DNA of 64,000 nucleotides from Stentor roeselii (GCA_006503475.1 RSEH01000052.1:121751-185750); one strand, 5' to 3'. Counted from the first letter of the stretch, positions 47,413-57,275 are shown. The notes: a model not told the origin generated them from the sequence alone. Program-made: numbers and translations.

Positions 47413-48000
47413 TTATTTTTTCCTATATTTAATTTTTGGGTACTTGAGTCGATCTTCTCCAAAGCAAGAAACCAACTTATAAGCCCCTGGACCTGGAGAA
47501 GACTTTTTTCTTCTTTCACTGACAGGAACTGTTTTTTTGGCTTTTGGCATGAAACCGCCGATAGTTCCTTTATCAACCAGTTTTGTAATAGGTTGATAAG
47601 CTCCAGGTCCAGGAGAACAATACTGAAATTTGTAAAGATCTCTACGAGAAAGAGAAAAAGTATGATACAAAGTTTGATTATCATTCGGAGAATAACTTCC
47701 AGGGCCAGGATAATTTCGATTTCTTTCAAATCCATACTTGGCATCAGGTCTCTGGACAAAAGTCAAACTCATTCCTGGCTCAGGTGTAACAGAATAAGAA
47801 GCAGGTGAAGGAGTTTTAACTGAAAACTTGTTAATCAACTGACTTCTTTCTCCATATCCAAAAGAACAGGCACGAGTCTTGAAAGGATCAACAAGATTCA
47901 AAAATTCCCGTCCTTGAGGCGAGTCACCTTTTAAAAATCGTTTCGCTTTGCCAAAGCTATAATTTTGTGTTTTTCCTAAAGTGGAAAAAGGAACTTCCAT
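47413..48000 (-). CDS. SHIPPO/STPG-repeat protein, likely axonemal
   Basis: A 195-residue basic protein with about four PG-rich repeats: TPSPASYSVTP, YPGPGSYSPND, SPGPGAYQP and SPGPGAYKL. The family (ODF3/CIMAP/STPG) decorates doublet microtubules. It is one of a run of same-strand genes: Mpv17-like (15 nt upstream) and CFAP36 before that, and the unknown gene 4 nt downstream. The frame 47409-47759 in which an overlapping ORF is open is not needed. Confidence 0.82.
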   Translation of the reverse strand: MEVPFSTLGKTQNYSFGKAKRFLKGDSPQGREFLNLVDPFKTRACSFGYGERSQLINKFSVKTPSPASYSVTPEPGMSLTFVQRPDAKYGFERNRNYPGPGSYSPNDNQTLYHTFSLSRRDLYKFQYCSPGPGAYQPITKLVDKGTIGGFMPKAKKTVPVSERRKKSSPGPGAYKLVSCFGEDRLKYPKIKYRKK

Positions 48001-48015
48001 ACTTTAATAAGCAAC

Positions 48016-48567
48016 TCACTGACTTTTCTTATTACTATTCATCGCCCAGGACAGGTAAATCATCCAGAAAAAGCCGACAGTGTTCAAGAACAACACCTGG
48101 AACTCCAAAGGGACAAACTTGAAGTTCGTCATTAAAGCCGTCATCCAGACCGTCACATTCATCTGAAGCGCGCCGGGGAGGTCTCTGTAAAGTTTCACTT
48201 GCAGGTCTGGGGTGTTGCCGCCGTTTAAATAATGTTGCGACACGAAAAAGCTGCACACAACAAAAGAGCCAATCGTAAGCCTGTCAAACAAAGACTTGAA
48301 AAAAATCGAGAAAAAGGTCTGACTGGGCCATTTAACTGCAAGAAACTTGTACCAATAATGAAACATCGGAGTAATGACCCCAGCGCCGAAAAAAGACAAG
48401 TTAAGAGAACGTTTATTGTCGTAGTCCTCGAAATACGACTTTTCCTTCGGCTTCTCGATGTACTGACAGATGCTGTCTGAGACGTAAGTTAAGAGAAAGG
48501 AAGAAACGACTTCAGTCGTTTTCGGCTTGCGACGAAGGATCTGGTTGTACCAACGAACGAACTCCAT
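48016..48567 (-). CDS. Mpv17/PMP22 family membrane protein
   Basis: A 183-residue protein with about four membrane segments. RWYNQILRRKPKTTEVV at the N-terminus and NFKFVPLEFQVLFLNTVG followed by YLSW at the C-terminus are the family signature. Members sit in inner mitochondrial or peroxisomal membranes and form channels or affect membrane permeability; the exact substrate is unsettled even in animals. The start is 7 nt after the CFAP36 stop and the stop 15 nt before the SHIPPO gene. Confidence 0.88.
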   Translation of the reverse strand: MEFVRWYNQILRRKPKTTEVVSSFLLTYVSDSICQYIEKPKEKSYFEDYDNKRSLNLSFFGAGVITPMFHYWYKFLAVKWPSQTFFSIFFKSLFDRLTIGSFVVCSFFVSQHYLNGGNTPDLQVKLYRDLPGALQMNVTVWMTALMTNFKFVPLEFQVLFLNTVGFFWMIYLSWAMNSNKKSQ

Positions 48568-48574
48568 TTATTCG

Positions 48575-50017
48575 CTAATTAGCGCCGAAGGGCTTAATCG
48601 AGATTCTCTTGGTTTCTAGGACTGTTGTTCTTTTTATAGTTCCTGACTCGCGCATGGCGTCGACTGCTGGAGAGCTCAAGTCCATGCCGCCACTTTCCTT
48701 AAATTCTTTGATTTGCATTTCACGTTCCATTTTCTTTTTAGCAAGAAGAAGTTCTCGTTGTTTCTGCATTTTTTCTTCACGGTCGGCGACACTTTCACGT
48801 CGATTGCCTTCGTTTCTCCTGATGATGCCTTGAGTTAACCTTCTGAGGTTCTCAGCCTCTTCCAGTTCTTTCGTCAAGTCGACTCTGCCCTTGTTGATGT
48901 CAAGAACGTCGATGTCGAGGTTCATGGCTTGCATTGGGATAAGACTCATACGAGGCTTATTTGCTCTTTCAGCTTCCTTTGCGGCGTTCATTGCTTCGAT
49001 TTCAAGTCTGAGACGATCAGCGTCTTCCTGAGCTTTTTTCTTCATTGCTTCAAGTTCGAGTTCTCTTTGTCGTTTCATTTCTTCGAGTTTCATTTGAAGT
49101 TCGAGCTGCCTTCTTTTTTCTTCTTCTTCTCTAATGAGCTGGAGTCTTTTAGCTTCAGCCATGGCTTTTTCCATTTCTTCCTGTTCTCTTTTTTTCCTTT
49201 CTTCCTCGTCTCTTAGCCACTTTTCCCGTTGTTCTTGGTCAAGTCTCTGCCTTTCAGCTTCTTCTCTCTGGCGTCTTTCAAGTTCTTCTCTTCGTCTTCT
49301 GTCTTCAGCGTCTTTTGCTTCCTTTTCCCTTTGAAGTCTCAGTCGTTCTTCTTCTTGTCTTCTGAGTTTTTCCAGAGCGATGCGGTCTTCTTCTTCTCTT
49401 CTTCTTCTCCTTTCCTCCTCTTCTTGTTGGTTTCTGCTCTGCTGTGCTTTAAACTCGTTTTCTGACTCACGAAGGACTCTCTGCAGTTCTTCCTCAGCTT
49501 CTCGTTGCTTTCTTCGCTGTTCTTCTTCCCAAGCGATTGAAAGTGCGAGGGCGTAGCCGACTTCAGCGATTTCTTGTTTTTCTAAAGCGATTTCAAGTTC
49601 TTCTTCAGTGGCGATTCCGTCGTTTTTCATTGATTTCACGACTTCCACCTCGATTTCTTTGTTTCTTCTGGTCATGAGTTTCTTGAAACTCATGAAATTG
49701 TTGCAGGCAACAATTTGCTCGAAGGCGACTTTGTCCTGAGGGTGTTGCATGCCTTGATCAACGATGTGAAGAAAAAGCTCAGGACTTATGCTTAGTTCTT
49801 TTAAAAGGTTTTCAAGTAGGCCGTCAATCATGCCTTGGAATTGCTGAATAAGGATTACTTCGAAGAGCTTCGTGTAAATCAGCTTGTTTTCTTCGTCGTT
49901 GTCGAAGTGAGAACAGTTGTCGTCTAAAAACTGAAGAATTGGAAGACTCCAAGCTGGACTTTTTAAAAATTGAACGAGGTAGTCGTAAAACCATTCAATG
50001 TTAGAGGTTTTGTCCAT
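48575..50017 (-). CDS. CFAP36: CFAP36-like protein with long coiled coil
   Basis: A 480-residue protein. Residues 1-125 match the BART-like domain of CFAP36/CCDC104: LVQFLKSPAWSLPILQFLDD, FDNDEENKLIYTKLFEVI, GMIDGLLENLLKELSIS and NFMSFKKLMTRRN. In animals this domain binds ARL3 and the protein sits at the cilium base and axoneme. Residues about 165-360 are an extremely charged single-helix/coiled-coil (many ER/EEER runs), longer than in the 342-residue human protein. It is 94 nt from the divergent malate dehydrogenase gene and heads the minus-strand ciliary run. Confidence 0.88.
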   Translation of the reverse strand: MDKTSNIEWFYDYLVQFLKSPAWSLPILQFLDDNCSHFDNDEENKLIYTKLFEVILIQQFQGMIDGLLENLLKELSISPELFLHIVDQGMQHPQDKVAFEQIVACNNFMSFKKLMTRRNKEIEVEVVKSMKNDGIATEEELEIALEKQEIAEVGYALALSIAWEEEQRRKQREAEEELQRVLRESENEFKAQQSRNQQEEEERRRRREEEDRIALEKLRRQEEERLRLQREKEAKDAEDRRRREELERRQREEAERQRLDQEQREKWLRDEEERKKREQEEMEKAMAEAKRLQLIREEEEKRRQLELQMKLEEMKRQRELELEAMKKKAQEDADRLRLEIEAMNAAKEAERANKPRMSLIPMQAMNLDIDVLDINKGRVDLTKELEEAENLRRLTQGIIRRNEGNRRESVADREEKMQKQRELLLAKKKMEREMQIKEFKESGGMDLSSPAVDAMRESGTIKRTTVLETKRISIKPFGAN

Positions 50018-50111
50018 AATTATTATTTTAGGGCTTTTGAGGGTTTAGGGTTTTTAGGAATTTTAAGTTGAATATTGGGGAATTGGTGGAGGATTAACGG
50101 ATGGTAAAAAA

Positions 50112-51137
50112 ATGTTCAGAGCTTTGGCTAGAACTTTCACGCATCATATGAAAGAACCTGTCAGGGTTGTTGTCACTGGAGGGTCTGGACAAATCTCTTA
50201 TAGTCTGTTGTTTAGAATTGCGAGTGGCTCGTTGTTTGGTGACCATCAGCCTGTCATCCTTCAAATCTTTGACATGCCTCAAATGCAAGGAGCATTGAGA
50301 GGAGTAGTAATGGAGTTAATGGACGGTGCATTCCCCTTACTCCACGGAATCGTAGCAAGTGACGTTCCATCAACAGTCTACGCTGACGCTGACTACGCAT
50401 TCTTCGTGGGAGCGAAGCCAAGAGGTCCAGGGATGGAAAGAGCAGACCTATTAAAGCAAAACGGTGAAATCTTCGTACAAGTAGGTGAAGCCCTGGACAA
50501 ATACGCAAAAAAGTCAGTAAAAGTCCTGGTAGTAGGAAATCCAGCTAACACGAACTGTCTAATCGCCCAGTCAAACGCTCCAAGCATCCCAAAGGAAAAC
50601 TTCACAGCAATGACAAGACTTGACCATAACCGCGCAGTCTGGCAACTTGCGAGTCACCTGAACGTGAAAGTCACTGACATCGGCCACTTGGCAGTCTGGG
50701 GAAATCACAGTCCAACAATGTACCCCGACGTTTCCCACACCACTTCTCAAGGCCAGCCACTCACTGGCAAGCTTGACAGCGCCTGGCTCACTAAGGAGTT
50801 CATTCCTGAAGTGCAACAACGTGGCACAGCTATCATCAATGCGAGAAAAGCCTCAAGTGCAGCGTCTGCTGCAAGTGCCGCTGTTGATCATATGCGCGAT
50901 TGGGCTTTAGGCAGCAATGGCAGATGGGTCTCGATGGCAGTTCCTAGCGACTTGTACAATGGAGAATATGGAATTCCTAAAGGAGTCATTTTCTCTTATC
51001 CCATGGTCTGCACTCATGGAGTCTATCATCTGGTCAGAGGACTTAAAATTGACGAGTTTTCAAGGGAAAAGCTGAAAGTCACTTCAGAGGAACTGCTGAA
51101 GGAAAGAGAAGCCATCGTTCATTTACTTAAGAATTAG
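50112..51137 (+). CDS. Malate dehydrogenase, cytosolic type with N-terminal extension
   Basis: A 341-residue NAD-dependent malate dehydrogenase. It has [19 protein letters not shown] (NAD fold; typical MDH has GAAGQI), [27 protein letters not shown] (substrate loop), [19 protein letters not shown] and [13 protein letters not shown] with the catalytic His. It belongs to the MDH1/plant-chloroplast-like group. The 12-residue leader [12 protein letters not shown] has Arg and no acidic residue and could be a mitochondrial presequence. A 17-codon ORF starting ATG at 50101 overlaps the start in another frame. Convergent with the next gene with no nucleotide between stops. Confidence 0.94.
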   Translation: MFRALARTFTHHMKEPVRVVVTGGSGQISYSLLFRIASGSLFGDHQPVILQIFDMPQMQGALRGVVMELMDGAFPLLHGIVASDVPSTVYADADYAFFVGAKPRGPGMERADLLKQNGEIFVQVGEALDKYAKKSVKVLVVGNPANTNCLIAQSNAPSIPKENFTAMTRLDHNRAVWQLASHLNVKVTDIGHLAVWGNHSPTMYPDVSHTTSQGQPLTGKLDSAWLTKEFIPEVQQRGTAIINARKASSAASAASAAVDHMRDWALGSNGRWVSMAVPSDLYNGEYGIPKGVIFSYPMVCTHGVYHLVRGLKIDEFSREKLKVTSEELLKEREAIVHLLKN

Positions 51138-51731
51138 TTAGTCCTGCCCGTAGTTTTCACTTACTTCTAGAAAATCGTAAGAGGACTTACGGAACTTCTG
51201 GTAACCCATCTTCCGTGCGTATTGCATGCAAAGGAAACGACGGTAAAGACGACCTTCGGAGATCTGCTTTATGTCTACTTGGATGTTTAGGTCAACGTCT
51301 TCGACGTTGATGCCGAAGTAGTAGAGGAAGGGAAGTATTTTAATGTTGTAGATGTAGTTGTAAGCTCGGAGGATTAAACGGTTTCGAATTGGAATTGTTT
51401 GGCCTGCCTCTCGGTCCCATTTGCGCTCTTTCCATAGACGGCTTTCGAAATGGTAGAAACAGGATATTGAAAGAATTCCGAGAATAAATAATCGAAGACT
51501 TAGGAAGTATTCGAAGTTTTTAGAGGAGGGGATGTACTTGTAAAGACTTTGCCAGAGAAATGGACGGACTTTTAGGATTGTTGAGTATTGGTAAAAGCGA
51601 CGACCTGTTAGTTGGTTGTATTTGCTGAAGGAGAATGGATACATGTTGTGATGCTTCTGGGTTATCGCCTGGCTACTCCAAAATCGTTCTCGGTAGTTGA
51701 AGACTGATGAGATGTCTTTGTAATATCTCAT
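51138..51731 (-). CDS. Unknown basic protein with one membrane helix
   Basis: A 197-residue Tyr/Arg/Phe-rich protein. Residues about 77-97 (LRLFILGILSISCFYHF) form one hydrophobic helix; the remainder is basic and aromatic. This composition resembles ciliate mitochondrial complex subunits, but no family is recognised. Its stop codon (TAA at 51140-51138) directly abuts the TAG of malate dehydrogenase, so the two mRNAs must overlap at their 3' ends. Confidence 0.6.
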   Translation of the reverse strand: MRYYKDISSVFNYRERFWSSQAITQKHHNMYPFSFSKYNQLTGRRFYQYSTILKVRPFLWQSLYKYIPSSKNFEYFLSLRLFILGILSISCFYHFESRLWKERKWDREAGQTIPIRNRLILRAYNYIYNIKILPFLYYFGINVEDVDLNIQVDIKQISEGRLYRRFLCMQYARKMGYQKFRKSSYDFLEVSENYGQD

Positions 51732-52083
51732 GTTATGGAGTTTAAATGAATTATCAGCATAGAGTTTTGGCTATAAATAATCATAATCTTTAATGACTTG
51801 TGAGAATTATATGATTGATGAATTATGTTTAAAAATTCTATGCAAATCGATGTTAGTTGATTGTTCATTTTATAATCAAGGAATAGGCCCAAACAAAAAT
51901 TAATTATATAAAATTCTAGGATTTATTAAAGAACTTGATTATTGATCTGCATATATAAGAAAATACTTTATAATAATACCGATTACTTAAAAATTACTTA
52001 CTTGTTAAAATATGTAATATGCTTAAATAAACAACAAGTGATTCGTTAGGATACATTTTAGTTTAAGTAAAAATATACATTAT
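51732..52083. other. AT-rich intergenic 352 nt
   Basis: Nothing is seen beyond low-complexity A/T sequence. It separates the start of the 51138-51731 gene from the stop of the WD40-channel gene; both are on the minus strand. Confidence 0.4.
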
Positions 52084-55000
52084 TTACTTTTTATGAAAGT
52101 CTTTTTTCTTAATTTTTTTCGTCTTTTCCCTTTGTATTTCTTTGATACTTTTGCTCATATTTCCAATATCTTTCAATACTTCAACGCTTTTCTGGTTCTT
52201 AATCGTAAAAGATTCATTCATATTTTTCATCAAAAGCCTGAGTTCCTGCTTCACCTTCTTAAGTCGATCAACCCGATTATTACAAACATTATCAAAAACC
52301 TGAATATACTCTTTATCCTGCTCTTTCCTGTTCCAAAACAAAAGAAGTTCAATTTTCAAAATAATTCCAAGCAGGTACTTTCCTTGATTAAACTGTTTAT
52401 TCTCCGAGATATGCCGAGAAATGCACAAAAACACTGAAATAACAACAAAAAAACTTAAAACATTTAAATTTTCAGTCGATTTCACAGTAAAAGAATCAAA
52501 AAACTCCAAAAAAGTCTCAAAAAATCCGAAACTAATCAAAAAAAAGTAAACCAACGCCGGCAAAATGACTGGAACCTTTGAAACAATAGAAGAAAAAACG
52601 TAAATAGCTTGACAAGACCTTTCAAACATCTGAAAATAATGAACTCCATAAGTCGCACTTAAACTAATAACCAAACTATCGAAAATTCCATTCTGATCTC
52701 TAAAAATCATCCAAAAAACAAGTAAAATTTCTTGCAAAGTGCACAAAATGCCTAAAAAGCTGCTAATTTTAACAGTTGTCGCAAGTTCAAGGGTAAAAAT
52801 CAAGAACCCCAAGATCAAAGCGAATATCTTAAAAGCGACACCTGCCAAGCCAACACAATAAATCACTAAAAAGGCAAAATGTAATCCAAACAAAAAAACC
52901 TCTGCAGTGATCAAAACCCTGATCTTCTTCATTTTAATCATCAAAAACTTCTGAATAATCTCACTTTTAAAAATCCTAAAATCCTGGCAAAGACTCAAAC
53001 TATAAAGAAACTTGATACTTTTTTCACTTCCAGGTTTCAAGTAAAGGTTGATTAAACTTCTAGAGTTTCTCAATTTTTCAACAGGTTTCGACGTTTTCGG
53101 TACTTTAAAAGAAGTAGGACTGACTGAAGTAAGAACAAGTGGAAGTCTATGCTTTTGTTTATTGATATATGTGGAGTTAATGAAGGACACACTTAAAAGT
53201 TTGTAGACCTTTGAAAGCTGAGAAAACTTCAGCAAGTGCAACTCGTTCAAGGTGCTGATTGAAACTATTGACAAGATATATGGGTTGACTTTCCGCTGGT
53301 CCCAAGCTGATAAAATAATCGCCTCGATGCAGTCTTTATGTCCGAGTTCAATCGACAAGGACAGAGGATTCGACCCACTCGATGAATTAAGCAAAGCAGC
53401 TCCTGACATGATTGCACTTTTAAGGTGTCCGGGCAGGTTGTAATACGCGTAGAAGTGCAAAGCATTGAGTTTATAAGGAAAAATAGTGAACCTGTCCATT
53501 TCAGCGCGATGCTTGAAAGTTTCCCTTAAAACAATAGCCTTGATATAATAAAAGAACTCGTAAGTCCCAGTCTCGTCCTTTCCCCACACTTCAATATTCT
53601 TTATCATAAAAGGGTCTGAAAACCAAAGCGAGGCCTCATCAAGGCCGAGTCCAATATAAACCGAAGACCTTTCATATCCTACCTCTAACACCCGAAAGCA
53701 ACTCACAAGACTTTCCGTCTTTTTCTTAAACATTTCACAGTAAGTCAGCAAGTCCCAACAGAAAATAAAATCAGGGACCCCAATAAGCAGCTTGTTGAAC
53801 TTCGGGGTGCAAAGAGCGACTACCTTATCAGGCAGGTCTTTGACGTGAAAAACTTTTTCTTGCACTTCCCAGAACCAGACAATAACTGAGCGGTCCCAAC
53901 TTCCAGAGGCGAACCTCGAAGAGTCAACTTTGACGACAGCGGAGACGACGTCTAAATGGCCTTGAAGGACTGAAATTTTTTTAAGATTTCTGAAGTTCCA
54001 GACAATGACTTTACTGTCAGCACCTCCTGAAACCGCGACATTGTCATTTAAACAAGCTAAGGAAAAGACAAAGTCATTATGTCCCATGAGTTCTCCACAT
54101 TTTTTCATTGTTTGTCTGTCCCAAACGGCGATATTTCGACTTTCGCCTCCAACAACAATTAAGTCCTTTCTATCGCTGATTGCCATGCAGAGAGGTTTAA
54201 AATGTTGCTCGTCTTGTTTGCTGTCTTCGAACTCTTTCGAAGTCAGGACAATGGCGTTGAAGGGCAAGTTGATGTCAGAGGTTGTTTTGAAGATGTTTGA
54301 ATGAGGAAAGGCTGTAATGGCGAGTTTCGAGTCGCTGCCGAAAGTGTAGACCTTTGACATGTCTTTTGTTTGGAAGATCGCCGTGATGCTTGACTGGTGG
54401 ATGCGGATTTTCACTGAGGGCTTGCTTGTCAACGAGAAAAAAAACAACTCGCCGGACTCGAGGCCTGCGATGATAAAGGCCTCGTCCATGCTCATCTGAA
54501 GTGAATACGCCTGCATCCCTGTCTCAATGTCTTTTGTGAGAGAAAGAGACTTCGAGTCTAACAACTTGATCGACGTGGGAAGCGCCAGCATTAAAAACTC
54601 GCTGTTGTGGGAAAAAAACATAAAAGCGTTTATTCGGAATTTGAAAGACTTACTTTCAACCAGTACTCCGTTTAAGTCGAGTTTCAGGATCTTTCTGTCA
54701 GAAGTCCCGATAAATAAAAAGTGGTCTGGAGAAACCGTCATGCTTATCATTTCACTTGAAGCGAAAATTTCACTGAAGTCGTCTAAGTTGTTTATTTTCA
54801 CTTTCCAGATCTTTCCATCCCAGACCCTTGCAAATAAAACACTTTCTGCGGAATCTAACACGATTTTTCCAAAGCCACTCACGGGATACGTGGTTTTTTG
54901 CACGAGTTTCATTGAATCAATGTTGACTTTGTATAAAATTGGCTTGTCTCTGGACTTTACAATGGCAAGCATTTCTTTTTCTACTACCAGGACTGAGCTT

Positions 55001-55392
55001 AAAGGATGACCTGCGAGAACTGTTTCGATGAAAGAATGATCTGATAAGTCCAAAATCACGAAAACGCCATTTGAAGTGACTCCAGCTGCGTAAAGCTCGT
55101 CGTTTAGAATTTTTATGTCTAAAAAGGAGTAAGGACTGGAAATCTTGCGAGGAAGAAGCTCTGAGCAGACCTGATGCGCGTCTTTTATTTCTTCGTGAAT
55201 TGTGGTGCAGAGGCCTGAATGGAAAATCATGCAGGGAGATGCCGGCTTTGTTTGGAACTCTGGATGCTTCTGGAGCAAGTCAAGGTTTAACTCGTTTATG
55301 TCTGTGTCGATGAAGTGCACGGAACCTGAGGAACTCATTCTGATTGAACTCTCTCCTTGAGGTTTGGTATGGCTTATGTTTTTTGAGTTCAT
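52084..55392 (-). CDS. WD40 protein with C-terminal TRP/channel-like membrane domain
   Basis: An 1102-residue fusion. The first half is beta-propeller sequence; WD40 repeats are clearest at about 395-520 (NIAVWDRQTMKKCGELMGHN, SKVIVWNFRNLKKISVLQGH, GSWDRSVIVW). A short ankyrin-like stretch (about 635-690, ALLNSSSGSNPLSLSIELGH) follows. Residues about 825-1015 hold six hydrophobic helices (VFLFGLHFAFLVIYCVGLAG and onward) arranged like a TRP or voltage-gated-type channel, and a charged coiled coil ends the protein. WD40-channel fusions occur in ciliates. Ion selectivity is not visible. It lies 12 nt after the TRIM-kelch-like gene. Confidence 0.75.
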   Translation of the reverse strand: MNSKNISHTKPQGESSIRMSSSGSVHFIDTDINELNLDLLQKHPEFQTKPASPCMIFHSGLCTTIHEEIKDAHQVCSELLPRKISSPYSFLDIKILNDELYAAGVTSNGVFVILDLSDHSFIETVLAGHPLSSVLVVEKEMLAIVKSRDKPILYKVNIDSMKLVQKTTYPVSGFGKIVLDSAESVLFARVWDGKIWKVKINNLDDFSEIFASSEMISMTVSPDHFLFIGTSDRKILKLDLNGVLVESKSFKFRINAFMFFSHNSEFLMLALPTSIKLLDSKSLSLTKDIETGMQAYSLQMSMDEAFIIAGLESGELFFFSLTSKPSVKIRIHQSSITAIFQTKDMSKVYTFGSDSKLAITAFPHSNIFKTTSDINLPFNAIVLTSKEFEDSKQDEQHFKPLCMAISDRKDLIVVGGESRNIAVWDRQTMKKCGELMGHNDFVFSLACLNDNVAVSGGADSKVIVWNFRNLKKISVLQGHLDVVSAVVKVDSSRFASGSWDRSVIVWFWEVQEKVFHVKDLPDKVVALCTPKFNKLLIGVPDFIFCWDLLTYCEMFKKKTESLVSCFRVLEVGYERSSVYIGLGLDEASLWFSDPFMIKNIEVWGKDETGTYEFFYYIKAIVLRETFKHRAEMDRFTIFPYKLNALHFYAYYNLPGHLKSAIMSGAALLNSSSGSNPLSLSIELGHKDCIEAIILSAWDQRKVNPYILSIVSISTLNELHLLKFSQLSKVYKLLSVSFINSTYINKQKHRLPLVLTSVSPTSFKVPKTSKPVEKLRNSRSLINLYLKPGSEKSIKFLYSLSLCQDFRIFKSEIIQKFLMIKMKKIRVLITAEVFLFGLHFAFLVIYCVGLAGVAFKIFALILGFLIFTLELATTVKISSFLGILCTLQEILLVFWMIFRDQNGIFDSLVISLSATYGVHYFQMFERSCQAIYVFSSIVSKVPVILPALVYFFLISFGFFETFLEFFDSFTVKSTENLNVLSFFVVISVFLCISRHISENKQFNQGKYLLGIILKIELLLFWNRKEQDKEYIQVFDNVCNNRVDRLKKVKQELRLLMKNMNESFTIKNQKSVEVLKDIGNMSKSIKEIQREKTKKIKKKDFHKK

Positions 55393-55404
55393 ATTATAAC
55401 TAAA

Positions 55405-57180
55405 TTATTCTCGTGAGTCTGTGTCTTGTATTATTACAGCAGCCCACTTATACATAGTATCTTCAGTGAAGTCCTTATAAGGTTTAGTAGAGACCCATTT
55501 GCTATCCGAAACATTATAAAACTCAATATTCTGCCCCTGTGCGGATCCTCCAATAGCATAAACAAATCCTCCACAAAAGTGCAATTTATTCATCAAATAT
55601 CGAGTATAGCTCATATTAGGCATGACACTCCACTCAAGCGTCTCCAAGTCCAGACTGCGAGCAGCACTTAAAGTGCCTTTTTCGTTATACCCTCCAGCAA
55701 TAATAATCTTATTCTCCGCATAACTTGCAGCGCCTGTATTTTGCAAGGGTCGATGCAAAGTACAGTTCAAGTTTTCCCACTTATTTTTAAAAACATTAAA
55801 CCTTTCAATATTGTCCAAATAACGAGTCCCGTCATATCCGCCAAAGACATAAATGAAGTTTCCAGCAATACAAGATGAAAAAGCGCATCTTCTAAAGTTC
55901 AAACTTGCGATGGGCAGGGTGTTAAAAGTTTCCACTGAGATCTTCTCGCACTTCTCATGCCAGGTGGACCCATTATACCCACCAATGCAATAAACGAAGC
56001 CGTTGAAGTAAATCGCGTTGTGAGAACTGCGAATGTACATCATGCTGCATCTTCTGATCATTTTTCCATCTTTGAACTCGTAGACTTCACTTGACTTGGT
56101 GCCTCCAGTAATAAGAATTCCTCCATTCGGAAGCGGCGCCGCTGATGCGAAATTTTTGAACTCGTAGCCGTTTGTTTCTTGGATCGGGATTTGAAGCCAT
56201 TTCTGCTGGTTTATGTTAAACTTTAACACCATATTTTGCATACCGAAACAGAAAATCGCGGGGTTTGTTAGTTCTGCCGCTGAGGAAATGTTCCCGAATT
56301 TGTTGATTTCTTGTTCGAGGTTTTTTATGTTGAAAACTGTTTTTATTGAGAGGACTGAACTGGAGTCGATCATTGCTAGGCGTTGAGAAGTGGAGTAGAG
56401 AATGTGAGCTTCTCGCTTCTCTGATACGATTTTTTGTGAAAGGTTTTGAGCGTCAGCTAGTTCCCGGGTGCTCATCGATTCAATCACAGTGTTCAACCCT
56501 TTGATTTTCTCCAAATATCCCTTAAGCTGTCCAGCGAAATCATTAACTTCATCAAGTTCAGTTTTAATCTGATCTTCACAAGAATAAGCATCTTCAATTT
56601 TCGCTTTAAGTTGTCTTTTCCTATTTTCAAGTTTATCATAAATCCTCAAAAAATAACTATCAATCCTATCAAGTTCACGATTTAAGTTCTGTTTAGTCAT
56701 AGCTTCTTTACTAACAATATCATTTTTTTTCCTTTCGTTAATTTCAATCATTTCTTCAACGCGATGCAAAAGTGCTTTAGACTCGAATCGTAGTTCAAGA
56801 ATAGGATCATCAAGTTTAACAAGTTTATGTCCATTGTGCGAAAGGATGCAATCTGCGCAGACCGCTCGTGAATCTTCGATGCAATATCGAATCACTTTCT
56901 CTTCAGGGTGGTCTGGACATTCCCCAGGCACCTTCGGGTTCGGGACTTGTCCGCCTGTTTCGGTTGACCTGGAATTTGCGAGGAATTCAAGAACGACGTA
57001 GTTCTTGGGAAGGGTGTCCACGCTGGAAGCGACTGAAATACTGCGACATGAGGGACAAATTATTTGGTTGTCCTCAATCACACGCGTTAAGCAGACTTCA
57101 CAGCAGGTATGTCCGCATCGAAGAAGTCTTGGGCAGTTCGCTTGCTCGTTGAATAACTCTGAGCATATCAGGCACTCCAT
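55405..57180 (-). CDS. RING/B-box/coiled-coil/kelch protein (TRIM-like)
   Basis: A 591-residue protein. A RING finger (about 4-46, CLICSELFNEQANCPRLLRCGH, cysteine ladder complete) suggests E3 ubiquitin ligase activity. A B-box (about 87-128, CPDHPEEKVIRYCIED), a coiled coil (about 135-255) and six kelch repeats (about 305-580: GYNGSTWHEKCEKI, VFGGYDGTRYLDNIERFN, IIAGGYNEKGTLS) follow. This RBCC order with C-terminal kelch blades is TRIM-like; the kelch propeller should bind the target. It shares a 95-nt divergent spacer with the TTLL gene and is 12 nt upstream of the WD40-channel gene. Confidence 0.88.
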   Translation of the reverse strand: MECLICSELFNEQANCPRLLRCGHTCCEVCLTRVIEDNQIICPSCRSISVASSVDTLPKNYVVLEFLANSRSTETGGQVPNPKVPGECPDHPEEKVIRYCIEDSRAVCADCILSHNGHKLVKLDDPILELRFESKALLHRVEEMIEINERKKNDIVSKEAMTKQNLNRELDRIDSYFLRIYDKLENRKRQLKAKIEDAYSCEDQIKTELDEVNDFAGQLKGYLEKIKGLNTVIESMSTRELADAQNLSQKIVSEKREAHILYSTSQRLAMIDSSSVLSIKTVFNIKNLEQEINKFGNISSAAELTNPAIFCFGMQNMVLKFNINQQKWLQIPIQETNGYEFKNFASAAPLPNGGILITGGTKSSEVYEFKDGKMIRRCSMMYIRSSHNAIYFNGFVYCIGGYNGSTWHEKCEKISVETFNTLPIASLNFRRCAFSSCIAGNFIYVFGGYDGTRYLDNIERFNVFKNKWENLNCTLHRPLQNTGAASYAENKIIIAGGYNEKGTLSAARSLDLETLEWSVMPNMSYTRYLMNKLHFCGGFVYAIGGSAQGQNIEFYNVSDSKWVSTKPYKDFTEDTMYKWAAVIIQDTDSRE

Positions 57181-57275
57181 TGTTTAAAGTTTATTTGAAA
57201 TTTGGAGGACTTTCTTGTCGCAGGGTTGATTTGGTTGGGATGTGGATTGGTTTTAAAATTGGTGATTATTGGATA

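Noticed and set aside
47409-47759. N-terminal extension of the 47004 gene to 251 residues
   Set aside because: It overlaps the SHIPPO-repeat gene in another frame; the ATG at 47408 has good context and sits 4 nt after that gene's stop.
48929-49465. Plus-strand ORFs opposite the CFAP36 coiled coil
   Set aside because: They are Ser/Phe-rich mirrors of the Glu/Arg repeats and have no domain.
50104-50119. A 16-nt intron GTAAAAAAATGTTCAG at the MDH start
   Set aside because: Splicing gives an immediate stop after three codons.
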